Assembly: GCF_002863225.1 (NCBI RefSeq)
Contig: NZ_PKEK01000050.1
Coordinates: 62,001 to 126,000, forward strand
Direction: 5' to 3'
Length of the DNA: 64,000 nt
Source of the DNA: Mycobacterium sp.
GTDB lineage: Bacteria; Actinomycetota; Actinomycetes; Mycobacteriales; Mycobacteriaceae
The stretch's first letter is position 1. Each line of letters opens with the position of its first letter. Below the pieces are notes generated by a model. It worked only from the letters and a program-made list of their open reading frames with translations, did not search any database and was not told the origin of the DNA. The translations under genes were made by a program, and so were the position numbers. Positions 21,154 through 30,020 of this stretch are shown here, one piece after another.

Positions 21154-22251
21154 TCACAGTTCGAGTTCAACGTCACCTTCGGCGGCGTTGATGCAGATTC
21201 GTACGTCTTGTCCGGTCGGCTCGCTCACCTCGCCGGAACGTAGGTCGCGCAGCGCGCCCGACTTCAGCGTGCCGACACACGTGTGACAAATTCCGATTCG
21301 ACAACCGTGCTCGAGCTCGAGGCCGGCCTTCTCGCCTGACTCGAGAATTGATGTGTCGCCGTCACATTCGACCGTCGTGTCGCTTTCCAGGAAGCAGACC
21401 TGACCGCCCTCGCCGCCCTCGCCGCCCCCGCCGATCTTCGGCTGGAACCGCTCGTAGTGCAGGAGGTCACGATCACCGTTTGCCTCCCAATGTTCGATCA
21501 GCGAATCGAGCATCTCTTCGGGGCCGGAACAAAACGACTCGCGCTCGCGCCAATCCGGGCACTCTTCGTCCAGATCGGCGGGCGCGAGCCGACCGCGCTC
21601 CGACGTGAGGCGCAGATCCAACCGCATACCCGGGTGGCGGTGAGCGAGTTCCTCCAGAACGGGCAGAAACATGATTTGCTCGCGCTTGCTGGCAGAGTGA
21701 ATGTGCACAACGTCGCCCAGCTCATTGTCCCGATCGAGACTGCGCAACATGGAAACGATCGGTGTGATGCCGCTACCCGCGCTGATGAACAGCATTTTGG
21801 ACGGCAGCGGCTCAGGCAGCGTGAACAAGCCCTCGATTTCGCCGAGCCGCACTATTTCGCCGGGCTTGATCTGCTCTACCAGATAGGGCGACACCACGCC
21901 GCTGTCCACTTTCTTGGGCGTCACGCTGATCAGGCCGTCTTCGGCAACCGGGTCTGAGGTCAGCGAATAAGCGCGCCAGTGGTAGACGCCATCGATGATC
22001 ACGCCGAGCCGCACGTACTGGCCAGGCTTGTGGCCCGGCCATTCGTAACCGGGTCTGATCAGAACGCTGGCGGCTTCGCAGCCTTGCGCTTCGACGTGCT
22101 CGACCTCGCCGCGGAGTTCCTTGGTGGTCCACAGCGGGTTGATCATCTCTAGGTAATCGTCGGGCTCCAGCGGGCTGAACAATCGCCGAACAGCTCGCAG
22201 AAACAGCCGACGACCACGCGGGACTTTTGGGGCTGCGCCGCTTTCAGGCAT
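21154..22251 (-). CDS. Ferredoxin reductase-type electron donor for desaturase (Rv3230c-like)
   Basis: 365 residues from ATG at 22251, with AGGAAG just upstream; a GTG at 22278 would add nine residues. Order: FAD-binding RAYSLTSDP, NAD-binding ISAGSGITPIVSMLRSLD, and a C-terminal plant-type 2Fe-2S ferredoxin domain with CRIGICHTCVGTLKSG plus an upstream Cys-rich strand. It supplies electrons from NADPH to DesA3. Stop TGA at 21154-21156 lies 15 bases before the desaturase start, so they form one operon. A Gly/Glu-rich linker (GGGGEGGEGGQ) joins reductase and ferredoxin domains. Confidence 0.92.
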   Translation of the reverse strand: MPESGAAPKVPRGRRLFLRAVRRLFSPLEPDDYLEMINPLWTTKELRGEVEHVEAQGCEAASVLIRPGYEWPGHKPGQYVRLGVIIDGVYHWRAYSLTSDPVAEDGLISVTPKKVDSGVVSPYLVEQIKPGEIVRLGEIEGLFTLPEPLPSKMLFISAGSGITPIVSMLRSLDRDNELGDVVHIHSASKREQIMFLPVLEELAHRHPGMRLDLRLTSERGRLAPADLDEECPDWRERESFCSGPEEMLDSLIEHWEANGDRDLLHYERFQPKIGGGGEGGEGGQVCFLESDTTVECDGDTSILESGEKAGLELEHGCRIGICHTCVGTLKSGALRDLRSGEVSEPTGQDVRICINAAEGDVELEL

Positions 22252-22260
22252 ACTTCCTAA

Positions 22261-22369
22261 CAGTACACACTTGTGCACTGAGATTAACAGTCGTGGCGAA
22301 ACTTATTTGTACACTGGAGATTTCACATAAAACTTGTCGCCGGTCAAAACACGATTGTTCACTGAATAT
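22261..22369. promoter_or_regulatory. Operator-like dyad and three direct repeats upstream of the desaturase operon
   Basis: CAGTACACAC and TTGTGCACTG at 22261-22280 form an imperfect 20-bp dyad. The element TTGT(G/A/T)CACTG recurs in the same orientation at 22271, 22307 and 22355, each followed by an A-rich run (AGATT, GAGATT, AATAT). All three lie in the 244-base promoter region of the reductase-desaturase operon. This is the pattern of a repressor or activator with several sites; the regulator is not in this window as far as I can tell. Confidence 0.5.
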
Positions 22370-22495
22370 CACGAGAAAAAGCTTGACCACACTGGTCTAA
22401 TTTTGTCTTTTGCTAAGAATGCCCGATAAGAGCGCGCTGCAAACATGCAGCAGTGCTAGCGGCAGGGTGAATTCGAGCAAACCGTGTCAGTAGAA

Positions 22496-23395
22496 CTAAC
22501 CGACGAGCTCGGGATGGAACTTCGCTGCCATACGACGAAGCCCGTCCTGCCAGTCGACGGTGCCGACGCCGACCAGTTCGTGCATGCGCGACGCGTCAGT
22601 CGGGTTGCCGCGCAACGCTTCCGGGCTCTCCTCGAACACCGGATCCTTGCCGACCAGCGAGCCGAGATAGCGGCACCAGTCTTGCAGGCTGACCGTCTGG
22701 TCGCCGCACCAGTTGACTGTGGTCGCCGGCACCGATGCGACAGCGAGCAGCTTCGGAATGGTCGCGATGATGTCGTCTTCGTGAATGGGGTTGTAGCTGG
22801 CCGGATTTCCGACGGGCACCGGGATCGGGATGCCGGCAAGCATCATCTCCATGTGGTAGAACGGCCATCCCCCGTTGTCGCCGTACGGGACGTTGAGTCG
22901 GGCGATGACGGTAGGCACGCCGAGCGCGCGGGCCATGCTCCGAGCGACGACCTCTCCGGCGATCTTGGAGATGGAATAGGTGGGAAACAACGGTTTGTGG
23001 TTGTCGCCCAACGCGGATCGCTCGGTTCGCGGCTCGTCGTCCGGCGGGTCGTAGACAGCGGCCGAGGAGCAGTGCAGGAACGCTTTGGCACTGCGGCAGT
23101 GCGCCATCAGCAGGCCGACCGATTCTGCGTTGGCGCCGAGATCTTTGTCCCAGTTCCCGCTCTTGGCCACGGCCAGGTTGAGCACATAGTCGAAATCTGA
23201 AGGCAGGCCGTCGAATTCCCCGGCGGCGAGGTTGACGGTCTCGCACCGAACCCCGGCGCGTTCCAGGACCGCGCGGGCAGCCGCATCGGTGAACCGCGCG
23301 ATGCCCCACACCTCGTTGTCTTTCGCCAGCGCTTGGGCCACCGGACTTGCGACCTGTCCGGTCGGGCCGGTGATCAGAATTTTCTCGCCATGCAT
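22496..23395 (-). CDS. NAD-dependent epimerase/dehydratase family protein
   Basis: 299 residues from ATG at 23395. The extended-SDR start LITGPTGQVASPVAQAL binds NAD(P), followed by SSAAVYDPP and the active-site YSISKIAGE (Tyr-x3-Lys). Such proteins act on nucleotide sugars or as reductases of the cinnamoyl-CoA/vestitone type; the substrate cannot be told from sequence. Divergent from the SDR at 23528 with a 132-base spacer that carries a palindrome. Confidence 0.85.
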   Translation of the reverse strand: MHGEKILITGPTGQVASPVAQALAKDNEVWGIARFTDAAARAVLERAGVRCETVNLAAGEFDGLPSDFDYVLNLAVAKSGNWDKDLGANAESVGLLMAHCRSAKAFLHCSSAAVYDPPDDEPRTERSALGDNHKPLFPTYSISKIAGEVVARSMARALGVPTVIARLNVPYGDNGGWPFYHMEMMLAGIPIPVPVGNPASYNPIHEDDIIATIPKLLAVASVPATTVNWCGDQTVSLQDWCRYLGSLVGKDPVFEESPEALRGNPTDASRMHELVGVGTVDWQDGLRRMAAKFHPELVG

Positions 23396-23473
23396 CCGCC
23401 GATCGTATTCCCGCCGTCTCGTGCCGTCGGCTTTACCGCAGTAGAAATTTTCGGCTACCTTGGAACAAGGAAG

Positions 23474-23496
23474 TACACCGACCGGTTTACTAAGGT
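23474..23496 (+). promoter_or_regulatory. Palindrome plus -10 element before SDR gene
   Basis: TA-c-ACCG-ac-CGGT-t-TA at 23474-23489 is a 16-bp palindrome with only its centre and one pair off. TAAGGT at 23491-23496 is a plausible -10 hexamer for the SDR, about 32 bases from its ATG. A repressor on the palindrome would block this promoter. Functional role is inferred. Confidence 0.45.
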
Positions 23497-23527
23497 CGAA
23501 AGCATTCCACTCAAAGGAGCCAGCCCC

Positions 23528-24289
23528 ATGTCCACTGTCCTCGTCACCGGAGCAGGTCGCGGAATCGGCCGCGCGATCACCGAAGAATTCATCCGACGCG
23601 GTCACCGCGTGATCGGCACCGCCCGCGACCCCCGTTCGCTCGACGGCCTAGACCTTGCCCAACGGTTGGCCCTCGACGTCACCGACGATGCCAGCGTCAC
23701 CGCGGCGTTCGAAGCCGCGGGCGAGGTCGACGTCGTCGTCATCAACCCCGCCGACATCTTCTACGCAGCCGTGGAAGCCATCCCGCTGGACGAGCTGCAG
23801 CGATTGTTCAACCTCAACACCGTGGGCGCTGTGCGCGTCGCGCAAGCCGCGCTGCCCGGTATGCGGGCCCGTGGCGAAGGAAAATTGCTGTTCATGTCCA
23901 GCATCGCCGGGCGCATCGCCCTGACACCAGGATCGGCGTACGGAGCGACAAAGTGGGCGTTGGAGGGGCTCGTCGAGGCTCTGGCAATCGAGGTTGCCCC
24001 ATTCGGTGTTCAGGCGGGTCTGCTCGAGCCCGGCGCGGTGAGTTCCGGTGCGCTCGACGACGTCAAGACCTACACCTTGCCGGACGATCCGTATGCCGAT
24101 CTTCTCTCCGGCGGCGGCGCCGCGTTCGAAGGAATGATCACCCCGCAACAGGTGGCCAACGAGATCGCCGATGCCGCCGAGAAGCCGCAATTGCCGTTGC
24201 GAATTCCGATCGGCGACGCCGCCCGCGCGGTGCTGGCGGCGCGTCGTGGCGCCCCGGACGACGTTCCGTTCGTGCCGACGGCCGGCTAG
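23528..24289 (+). CDS. Short-chain dehydrogenase/reductase (SDR)
   Basis: 253 residues; ATG at 23528 follows AAGGAG. Motifs: TGAGRGIGRAI cofactor site, the NAG-equivalent segment as NPADIFYA, SSIAGR serine strand, and YGATKWALEG (Tyr-x3-Lys). Replacement of the usual NNAG by NPAD is atypical and worth noting, but the catalytic Tyr and Lys are intact. Its stop codon TAG is formed by the first copy of a 54-base tandem repeat. Confidence 0.88.
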   Translation: MSTVLVTGAGRGIGRAITEEFIRRGHRVIGTARDPRSLDGLDLAQRLALDVTDDASVTAAFEAAGEVDVVVINPADIFYAAVEAIPLDELQRLFNLNTVGAVRVAQAALPGMRARGEGKLLFMSSIAGRIALTPGSAYGATKWALEGLVEALAIEVAPFGVQAGLLEPGAVSSGALDDVKTYTLPDDPYADLLSGGGAAFEGMITPQQVANEIADAAEKPQLPLRIPIGDAARAVLAARRGAPDDVPFVPTAG

Positions 24290-24400
24290 GGCCGATCGCA
24301 AGCCCGGCGTAGCGGGGCGCAGCGGGTCGGCCCCAAGGGCTAGGGCCGATCGCAAGCCCGGCGAGCCGGGCGCAGCGGGTCGGCCCCAATAGCTAGGGCC
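24286..24400. repeat. 54-base tandem repeat (two copies plus partial) acting as convergent gene spacer
   Basis: CTAGGGCCGATCGCAAGC begins copies at 24286 and 24340, and CTAGGGCC begins a partial copy at 24393. Each full unit contains GGGCCGA near its start and TCGGCCC near its end, so every unit can fold into a hairpin. The CTAG of the first copy supplies the SDR stop and that of the third supplies the acyl-CoA dehydrogenase stop on the other strand. Most likely a duplicated bidirectional terminator. Confidence 0.75.
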
Positions 24401-26123
24401 GCATCTCGTAGGCGCCGTCGTAGGCCCTGACCTGCTCCCACACCCGATCGAACCGGGTGGAGTCGATCACGGGCCTACGTACGGCCGCGAGAGCCCAGTC
24501 CTGTTGCGCTGAAGTCGAACTCGACTTGCCGTGCAGCGCGACTGCATACTGCCCGAAGTCGCGAATCTGGACCTCGAAGATCTGGTCCACCAGGTCGGCG
24601 TCGAGCCCGATCAAGTCGGCCTGCTCGAGGATCAGCTGGCCGTAGACCACCAACGTGAACAGGTGGCCGATCACGAGCAGGAAGTCGAGATCCTTCATCT
24701 GCTCGGGGTCGGGCGCGGCAGTCAGCAGCAAGTCCTTGAGTGCCCGGGCCTGCTCGTAGAACACTCCGACGTTCGGGATCTGCGAGTGTTGCTCGTAAAC
24801 CTTTGTCCAGTCGGCGAATTGAACCTTCGATGCGCCGCGCGCCGGGCCCTGCGACCAGAAAAAGGTGTCGTCGGCCGGGTCGTTGCGGGTGCCGATCGCC
24901 GGGTACTCGGCGGGGTTCAGCATGTAGTTGGGCATGAACTTCAGAATCTGCGCGACGTTGACGTGCACGGTGCCCTCCAGTCGCGGCAGGGCACCGATCA
25001 GCCGGGCCACTTCACTGAAGTAGGTGTTCTTCTCGAAACCTTTGGCGGCAAGCACATCCCACAACAACGTGACCACAGTCTCGCCCTCGGAGGTCACCTT
25101 GGATTTGGTCACCGGGTTGAAAAGCAGGTAGCGACGGTCGTCGAGGCTGGCGCTGCGGAAGTAGTCGATCGCGCGGTCGCTGAACAGCTTCATCGCGATC
25201 ACCCGTGCGTAGGCCTCGACGAAGCTGGCCCGCACGTGCGGGAAGTCGGTGACCGGGTTGCCGTACAGAATCCGGTTGTTGGCGTGCGTGATCGCCTCGT
25301 AGAAAGCGTGCTCGCACATGCCGATCGAGCCCGAGCAGAGGTTGAACTTCCCGACGTTGACAGTGTTGAGCGCGGCCGAGAACGCCTCCGGGCCGGTACA
25401 CAGGATGTCCTCTTCGTGCACCGGATAGTCGTTGAGCCGGAAGTTGCTGACGAACATCTGGCCGTGCACGACATTGCCGATCAGTTCGTAGTTCTCGTGG
25501 CCGCTGTCGGCGACGAACCAGACGTAGCCGTCGGCACCCTCTAGGTCGGTGCGCCGCGAGAAGACCGACACCATGCCCGCGACGTTGCCGTTGCCGATGT
25601 AGTACTTCTCCCCCGACGCACGAAACACCACACCTTCGTCGTCGCCTTCCGCGGCGGGGGTGAGGAGCAGGTCGGTGTTGTAGATATCGGCACCGTGCTC
25701 GCGCTCGGAGAGTCCGAACGCCATCACACCGCCGGCCTCGAGTTGTGCAGCGGCCCGCTCCTTGGCCTTGATGTTGTCGCTCTGCCAGATCGGGCCGAGG
25801 CCCAGGATCGTCACCTGTTCGGCGTACCAGTACGACAGGCCGTAAAAACCGAAGATCTCGCTCAGCGCCGCGTTGCGGGAGGTGTCCCAGCGTTTGTTCG
25901 GATCACCGCCGCCGTACTCCGACGGGGTGAGGAAGGTCGCGAAGATCTTCTCCTGCTTGATGAAGCCCAGGAAGTCCGACACCCACGTCGCCTCGAGGTC
26001 TTCCCGGAGCAGCGTGACCTTGCCGCGGTCCTCGAACCAGTCGATCACGGCGCGCAACTGGCGCCGGGTCTCCGGGTCGAAATGCGACGGGTCGTAGGCG
26101 TTCGGATCAAACAGCAGTCCCAT
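24393..26123 (-). CDS. Acyl-CoA dehydrogenase (long form)
   Basis: 576 residues from ATG at 26123 (MGLLFDPNAYDPSHF); the longer open frame has no plausible content. FAD-site segments are seen: GVMAFGLSEREHGADIYNTD and KYYIGNGNVAGMVSVFSRR. The protein is longer than the roughly 390 residues of standard FadE proteins, with an N-terminal extension and a C-terminal segment of about 150 residues after the core. It should oxidise an acyl-CoA at the alpha-beta position, but the substrate is unknown. Convergent with the SDR; upstream is a divergent region with two dyads. Confidence 0.85.
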   Translation of the reverse strand: MGLLFDPNAYDPSHFDPETRRQLRAVIDWFEDRGKVTLLREDLEATWVSDFLGFIKQEKIFATFLTPSEYGGGDPNKRWDTSRNAALSEIFGFYGLSYWYAEQVTILGLGPIWQSDNIKAKERAAAQLEAGGVMAFGLSEREHGADIYNTDLLLTPAAEGDDEGVVFRASGEKYYIGNGNVAGMVSVFSRRTDLEGADGYVWFVADSGHENYELIGNVVHGQMFVSNFRLNDYPVHEEDILCTGPEAFSAALNTVNVGKFNLCSGSIGMCEHAFYEAITHANNRILYGNPVTDFPHVRASFVEAYARVIAMKLFSDRAIDYFRSASLDDRRYLLFNPVTKSKVTSEGETVVTLLWDVLAAKGFEKNTYFSEVARLIGALPRLEGTVHVNVAQILKFMPNYMLNPAEYPAIGTRNDPADDTFFWSQGPARGASKVQFADWTKVYEQHSQIPNVGVFYEQARALKDLLLTAAPDPEQMKDLDFLLVIGHLFTLVVYGQLILEQADLIGLDADLVDQIFEVQIRDFGQYAVALHGKSSSTSAQQDWALAAVRRPVIDSTRFDRVWEQVRAYDGAYEMRP

Positions 26124-26153
26124 GGGCGTCGAATCTAGCTCCACGACGATGCG

Positions 26154-26205
26154 GGCCGCTAGCGGCCTGATGGGGGCTGAAGCTTCTCGCGGATCTCGAG
26201 AAGCT
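26154..26205. promoter_or_regulatory. Two dyads in a divergent intergenic region
   Basis: GGCCGCTAGCGGCC at 26154-26167 is a perfect 14-bp palindrome. AGCTTCTCG (26181-26189) and CGAGAAGCT (26197-26205) are perfect 9-bp arms around CGGATCT. They lie between the acyl-CoA dehydrogenase start (26123) and the secreted-protein start (26272), so they may be operators for one or both, or leader hairpins. Confidence 0.5.
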
Positions 26206-26271
26206 AACGATTGGGCCATCACGCGGCGTGGGGGCGCGATCCTGCTGGTCACCCGTGTTGTCGTGGAACCC

Positions 26272-26805
26272 ATGTCCTCATATCTGCCTCGCACCCGACG
26301 CGTTGCCGTCGCTGCAGCGGCCTGCGGGACGCTGCTCGCGATCGGCACGCCCCTGGCCGCCGCTGACCCCTCCACCGACGCACTCGGCTTCGTCGACTCC
26401 AGTGCCCGATGCGCCGCACCCAATACGGCTGTCGCCTTCGGCAGCACGGCGAACTCGCGGATCGCGATCTGCAAGAGCCCAGCCGGCCAGTTCGGCTACC
26501 ACGGCGTCCGGATCAGCGACGGCGCGAAGTTGATCGCCTCCGCCACCGCGGACGCCGACGGCAGTTACGTCGTCAAGCAGGACGGCGTGACGTACACGGT
26601 GACCTCGAGCGCTCTGGTGGTCAGCGACGCCAGCGGAGTGATTCGCCGCGAACCGATGACGTCGTTCCACGGCCCCAAGACCGTGCCATCTCCGGCCGGT
26701 ACGGCGCAGACACCGGCGGTCAAGCCACCGGCGACACCGACCGCCAGCCCGACTGCACCCTTGCCGCCGCCGCTACCGGCCGAGGTCGGCGGCGGAAAGC
26801 ACTAG
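26272..26805 (+). CDS. Secreted protein with proline-rich C-terminus
   Basis: 177 residues. A signal peptide is clear: basic start (MSSYLPRTRR), hydrophobic run VAVAAAACGTLLAIG and cleavage after PLAAA. The mature part has two cysteines (Cys in SARCAAP and AICKSP) that could form one disulfide, a beta-rich domain to about residue 120 and a Pro/Thr-rich tail resembling cell-wall-spanning linkers. No function recognised. Its stop and the stop of the convergent aldehyde dehydrogenase share the palindrome CTAG at 26802-26805. Confidence 0.82.
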   Translation: MSSYLPRTRRVAVAAAACGTLLAIGTPLAAADPSTDALGFVDSSARCAAPNTAVAFGSTANSRIAICKSPAGQFGYHGVRISDGAKLIASATADADGSYVVKQDGVTYTVTSSALVVSDASGVIRREPMTSFHGPKTVPSPAGTAQTPAVKPPATPTASPTAPLPPPLPAEVGGGKH

Positions 26806-28247
26806 CCCGCAACCGAGATCGACTGACTCACCGTGTAACTGTCGATCCCCTCGACCCCGAGTTCGCGACCGTAGCCGCTGTTCTTGACGCCACCGAAGGG
26901 CGCCGCGGGATCCATGATGTAGCCCTCGTTGACACCGAACGTGCCGGACCGCACGCGCGTCGCGACGCCGATTCCACGATCGGTGTCGACGGTGAACACC
27001 GAGCCGGCCAACCCGTACTCGGTGTCATTCGCGATCCGGATCGCCTCGTCCTCGTCACGGTAGGAGATGACGGTCAGCACCGGCCCGAAGATCTCTTCAC
27101 GGGCGATGCGCATGTCGTTGTCGGCTTGGCTGAAAAGCGTTGGGCGCACGTACCAACCGGTGTCCAGCCCGTCGGGCATCTCCGCCCCGCCGACCACCAG
27201 TCGCGCGCCCTCACTCGCGCCCGATTCGATGTAGCTGCGGACGCGCTCCTGCTGGCGCTCGGCCACCAGCGGCCCGATCGCGGTGTTGGGATCCGCGGGA
27301 TCACCTACTGGCATCGACTCCATTGCTGCCGCGAGCGCATCGACGAACTCCGTCTCGCGGGCTGCCGGTACCAGGATTCGGCTCAGCGCGTTACACACCT
27401 GGCCGCTGTTGGCCAAGCTGGCCATCTGGATCGCCGAGGCCACCGCCGTCGGGTCCGCGTCGTCGAGCACGATGGCCGCCGACTTGCCACCCAGTTCGAG
27501 ACTGACCTGCTTCAGTCCCTGCGCGCAGGCTAGCGCGACCTGACGCCCGGCGGCGGTGGAGCCGGTGAACGAGACCTTGTCCACGCCGTCGTGACTCACC
27601 AGCTGCTCGCCCACGTCGGGGCCGCCCGGCACCACGTTCAGCACCCCGGGCGGCAGATCGGCCTGGGCAACCAGCTCGGCGAGCAGCTGCGCATCGAGGA
27701 CCGACTCCGGCGCCGGCTTGAGCACCACCGAACATCCGGCCAGTAGTGCCGGCACGATTTTTGCGACGGTCAAAAACTGCGGCATGTTCCACGGCACGAT
27801 CGCGGCGACGACGCCCACCGGTTGCTTGACGATCCGAATGTCCTTGCCGTACAGCCCAGGACGGTCCTGCTGCCAGGAATAACCCGCGGCTATGCCACAG
27901 AACGCCGACATCATCGTCAGCGGCAACCGGACCTGCGCCATCTTCGCGAAGCTGATCGGCGCACCGATCTCGGCCGAGATGAGTGACGCCATGTCGGCAC
28001 GGCGCTCCTTGTAGACGGCCGCAAGTCGCCCGATCGCCTCGATCCGCTCGCCCGGCTGCATTCGCGGCCACGGCCCGGAGTCGAATGCCGCACGCGCCGC
28101 CTGCACGGCACGTTCCACATCGGCCGGTCCCGCGCACGCCGCCCGGCCGATCTCGGCACCGCTGTGTGGAGATATGACGGTGATGACGGAATCGCCTTGC
28201 GGCGCAGACCACTTACCGTCGATGAAGAGTTCTTCCCTCTGGTACAT
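26802..28247 (-). CDS. NAD-dependent aldehyde dehydrogenase
   Basis: 481 residues, the standard length. Catalytic Cys is in GQVCNALSRIL, the general-base Glu in SLELGGKSAAIV, the NAD-site GSTAAGRQVALAC and the WNMPQFL segment are all present. It oxidises an aldehyde to an acid. ATG at 28247 has GAGAGGACC upstream and lies nine bases after the SDR stop, so SDR and ALDH form an operon that could convert an alcohol through an aldehyde to an acid. Confidence 0.92.
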   Translation of the reverse strand: MYQREELFIDGKWSAPQGDSVITVISPHSGAEIGRAACAGPADVERAVQAARAAFDSGPWPRMQPGERIEAIGRLAAVYKERRADMASLISAEIGAPISFAKMAQVRLPLTMMSAFCGIAAGYSWQQDRPGLYGKDIRIVKQPVGVVAAIVPWNMPQFLTVAKIVPALLAGCSVVLKPAPESVLDAQLLAELVAQADLPPGVLNVVPGGPDVGEQLVSHDGVDKVSFTGSTAAGRQVALACAQGLKQVSLELGGKSAAIVLDDADPTAVASAIQMASLANSGQVCNALSRILVPAARETEFVDALAAAMESMPVGDPADPNTAIGPLVAERQQERVRSYIESGASEGARLVVGGAEMPDGLDTGWYVRPTLFSQADNDMRIAREEIFGPVLTVISYRDEDEAIRIANDTEYGLAGSVFTVDTDRGIGVATRVRSGTFGVNEGYIMDPAAPFGGVKNSGYGRELGVEGIDSYTVSQSISVAG

Positions 28248-28256
28248 CCGGTCCTC

Positions 28257-28967
28257 TCAGGTATTGCGGCCGCCGTTGACGCCGAGGATCTGCCCGGTGA
28301 TGTAACCGGCTTCCTCGGAGATGAGAAAGGCGCAAGCCGCAGCGATGTCTTCGGGCCGGCCCACCCGGCGCACCGGCGTGCGGTTGATGTGGTCCTCCAC
28401 GGTTCCGCCTAGCTGATGCTTGCTTTCGGCGCCTCGGAGCATGGGTGTGTCGACGAAGCCCGGTGGAACGGCGTTGACGGTGATGCCGGCTGGACCGTAT
28501 TCCAGCGCCAGCGATTTCGTCAGGCCGTTCACCGCGGATTTCGCCGCGACGTAGTGCGCCATCAGCTGCTGGCCAGAGTGGGTGCTGGACGACGAGATGT
28601 TGACGATGCGGCCCCATCCGGCCTCGACCATGTCGGGCAGCACCGACTGGATGGTGTGGAAGACACCGTTGAGGTTGACGTCGATCACCTTCGACCACTC
28701 CTCGAAGGAGATCCTGGAGAACTTCTGGAAGCCGGTCATCCCAGCGGAGTTGACCAGCACCAGGATTGGGCCGAGTTGGGCGCGGATGGCCGCGACGGCT
28801 GCATCTACCTGAGCGCGGTCGGTGACATCGACGACGTGGCTGAACTCGTCATCGGTGGGCGTCAGGTCGATGACAGCGACCCGGAACCCGTCGGCGCGCA
28901 ACCGGTCGACGATCGCACGACCGATCCCCGACGCTCCGCCTGTCACGATCGCCGTCCTCGAGTCCAC
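28257..28967 (-). CDS. Short-chain dehydrogenase/reductase (SDR)
   Basis: 236 residues; GTG at 28967 with GAAGGGGCGG upstream. Motifs TGGASGIGRAI, NSAG (where NNAG is usual), ISSSST and YVAAKSAVNGL (Tyr-x3-Lys) are in classic order; the C-terminal GGRNT end is typical of FabG-like enzymes. First gene of a two-gene operon with the aldehyde dehydrogenase and divergent from the luciferase-like gene at 29051, so these three may act in one oxidation pathway. Confidence 0.9.
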   Translation of the reverse strand: MDSRTAIVTGGASGIGRAIVDRLRADGFRVAVIDLTPTDDEFSHVVDVTDRAQVDAAVAAIRAQLGPILVLVNSAGMTGFQKFSRISFEEWSKVIDVNLNGVFHTIQSVLPDMVEAGWGRIVNISSSSTHSGQQLMAHYVAAKSAVNGLTKSLALEYGPAGITVNAVPPGFVDTPMLRGAESKHQLGGTVEDHINRTPVRRVGRPEDIAAACAFLISEEAGYITGQILGVNGGRNT

Positions 28968-29050
28968 TACCGCCCCTTCTCGACCGATTTTCCTGAGCGA
29001 CTGCCCAAACCACTCATGCCTATCACCCGCGGTCGATTATGGTCAAGCCC

Positions 29051-30016
29051 ATGGACAGGCCCCCGTTTCGGTTTGCCGTGCAAGCCACCAACGCGGCCGG
29101 CGGGCGCGAGTGGCGCGACACCGTCCGGCGAGTCGAAGAACTCGGCTACTCAACGCTTTTCCTCGCCGACCACTACCTGGGACCGGGTCCGGCGCAAAAG
29201 ATCGCACGTACCCCCCGCCAGGACCTGGCACCGATAGCGGCGATGGCCGCGGCCGCCGCGGTCACCGAGACGCTGCGAATCGGGTGCCGGGTGTTCTGCG
29301 TGGACTATCACGTACCTGCCGTGCTGGCCAAGGAAACCGCGACCCTGGACTTGCTGTCAGATGGCCGGCTGGAGATGGGCATCGGCGCGGGATGGAGTGA
29401 AACAGAGTACAACGCAATGGGTTTGACCTTCGATCGGCCGGGCCGGCGTATCGCCAGGCTAGCCGAGGTGGTGGCGGTCATCAAGGCGCATTGGGAAGGT
29501 GAGCAACTGGAGTTCGCCGGTCAGATCGTTCAGGTGCGCGGTTACGCCGGCCGGCCGCGAACGGTGCAGAGCCCGCATCCACCCATCATGATCGGCGGCG
29601 GCGGCCCGCGGATGCTGGCGTATGCCGCGCGTGAGGCCGACATCGTCAGCATGTCGAGCGTGCAGTTTGTCGCACGCGATGCCGCCGGACGTGACCCTCG
29701 AACCGTCGCGCGGCGCCGGATCGACGCCGTCCGAGCTGCCGCCGGTGAACGCTATGCCCAGCTCGAAATCGAGAGTTCGCCCTATTTCACGGCGATCACC
29801 GACGATCCCGAGGCGGCTCTCGCCGACGCCGCGTCGTCGACCGGGATACCGGCCGAGGTGTTGCGCGAGCATCCCAACGTGATGATCGGATCGCTGGAAA
29901 GCATTGTGGACAGCCTCTATTCGCGGCGCGAGTCGTTCGGCGTCAACTACGTCACGGTGCAGCAGTCACAGATCGAATCGTTCGCGCCGATAGTTGACCG
30001 GCTGCACGGCCGATGA
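29051..30016 (+). CDS. Luciferase-like (LLM, F420-type) oxidoreductase
   Basis: 321 residues from ATG at 29051; ATG 29039 would add four residues. Family segments: FAVQATNAAGGREWRD, GYSTLFLADHYLG, GCRVFCVDYHVPAVLAKE, LEMGIGAGWSETEYNAMG and PPIMIGGGGPRML. These match the F420-dependent LLM subfamily common in mycobacteria, in which F420H2 rather than FMN is used. Substrate unknown. Divergent from the SDR/ALDH operon. Confidence 0.88.
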   Translation: MDRPPFRFAVQATNAAGGREWRDTVRRVEELGYSTLFLADHYLGPGPAQKIARTPRQDLAPIAAMAAAAAVTETLRIGCRVFCVDYHVPAVLAKETATLDLLSDGRLEMGIGAGWSETEYNAMGLTFDRPGRRIARLAEVVAVIKAHWEGEQLEFAGQIVQVRGYAGRPRTVQSPHPPIMIGGGGPRMLAYAAREADIVSMSSVQFVARDAAGRDPRTVARRRIDAVRAAAGERYAQLEIESSPYFTAITDDPEAALADAASSTGIPAEVLREHPNVMIGSLESIVDSLYSRRESFGVNYVTVQQSQIESFAPIVDRLHGR

Positions 30017-30020
30017 AGGC

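Noticed and set aside
24286..24400. Possible CRISPR array
   Set aside because: The repeats are directly adjacent without unique spacers, and there are no cas genes; they read as duplicated terminator hairpins.
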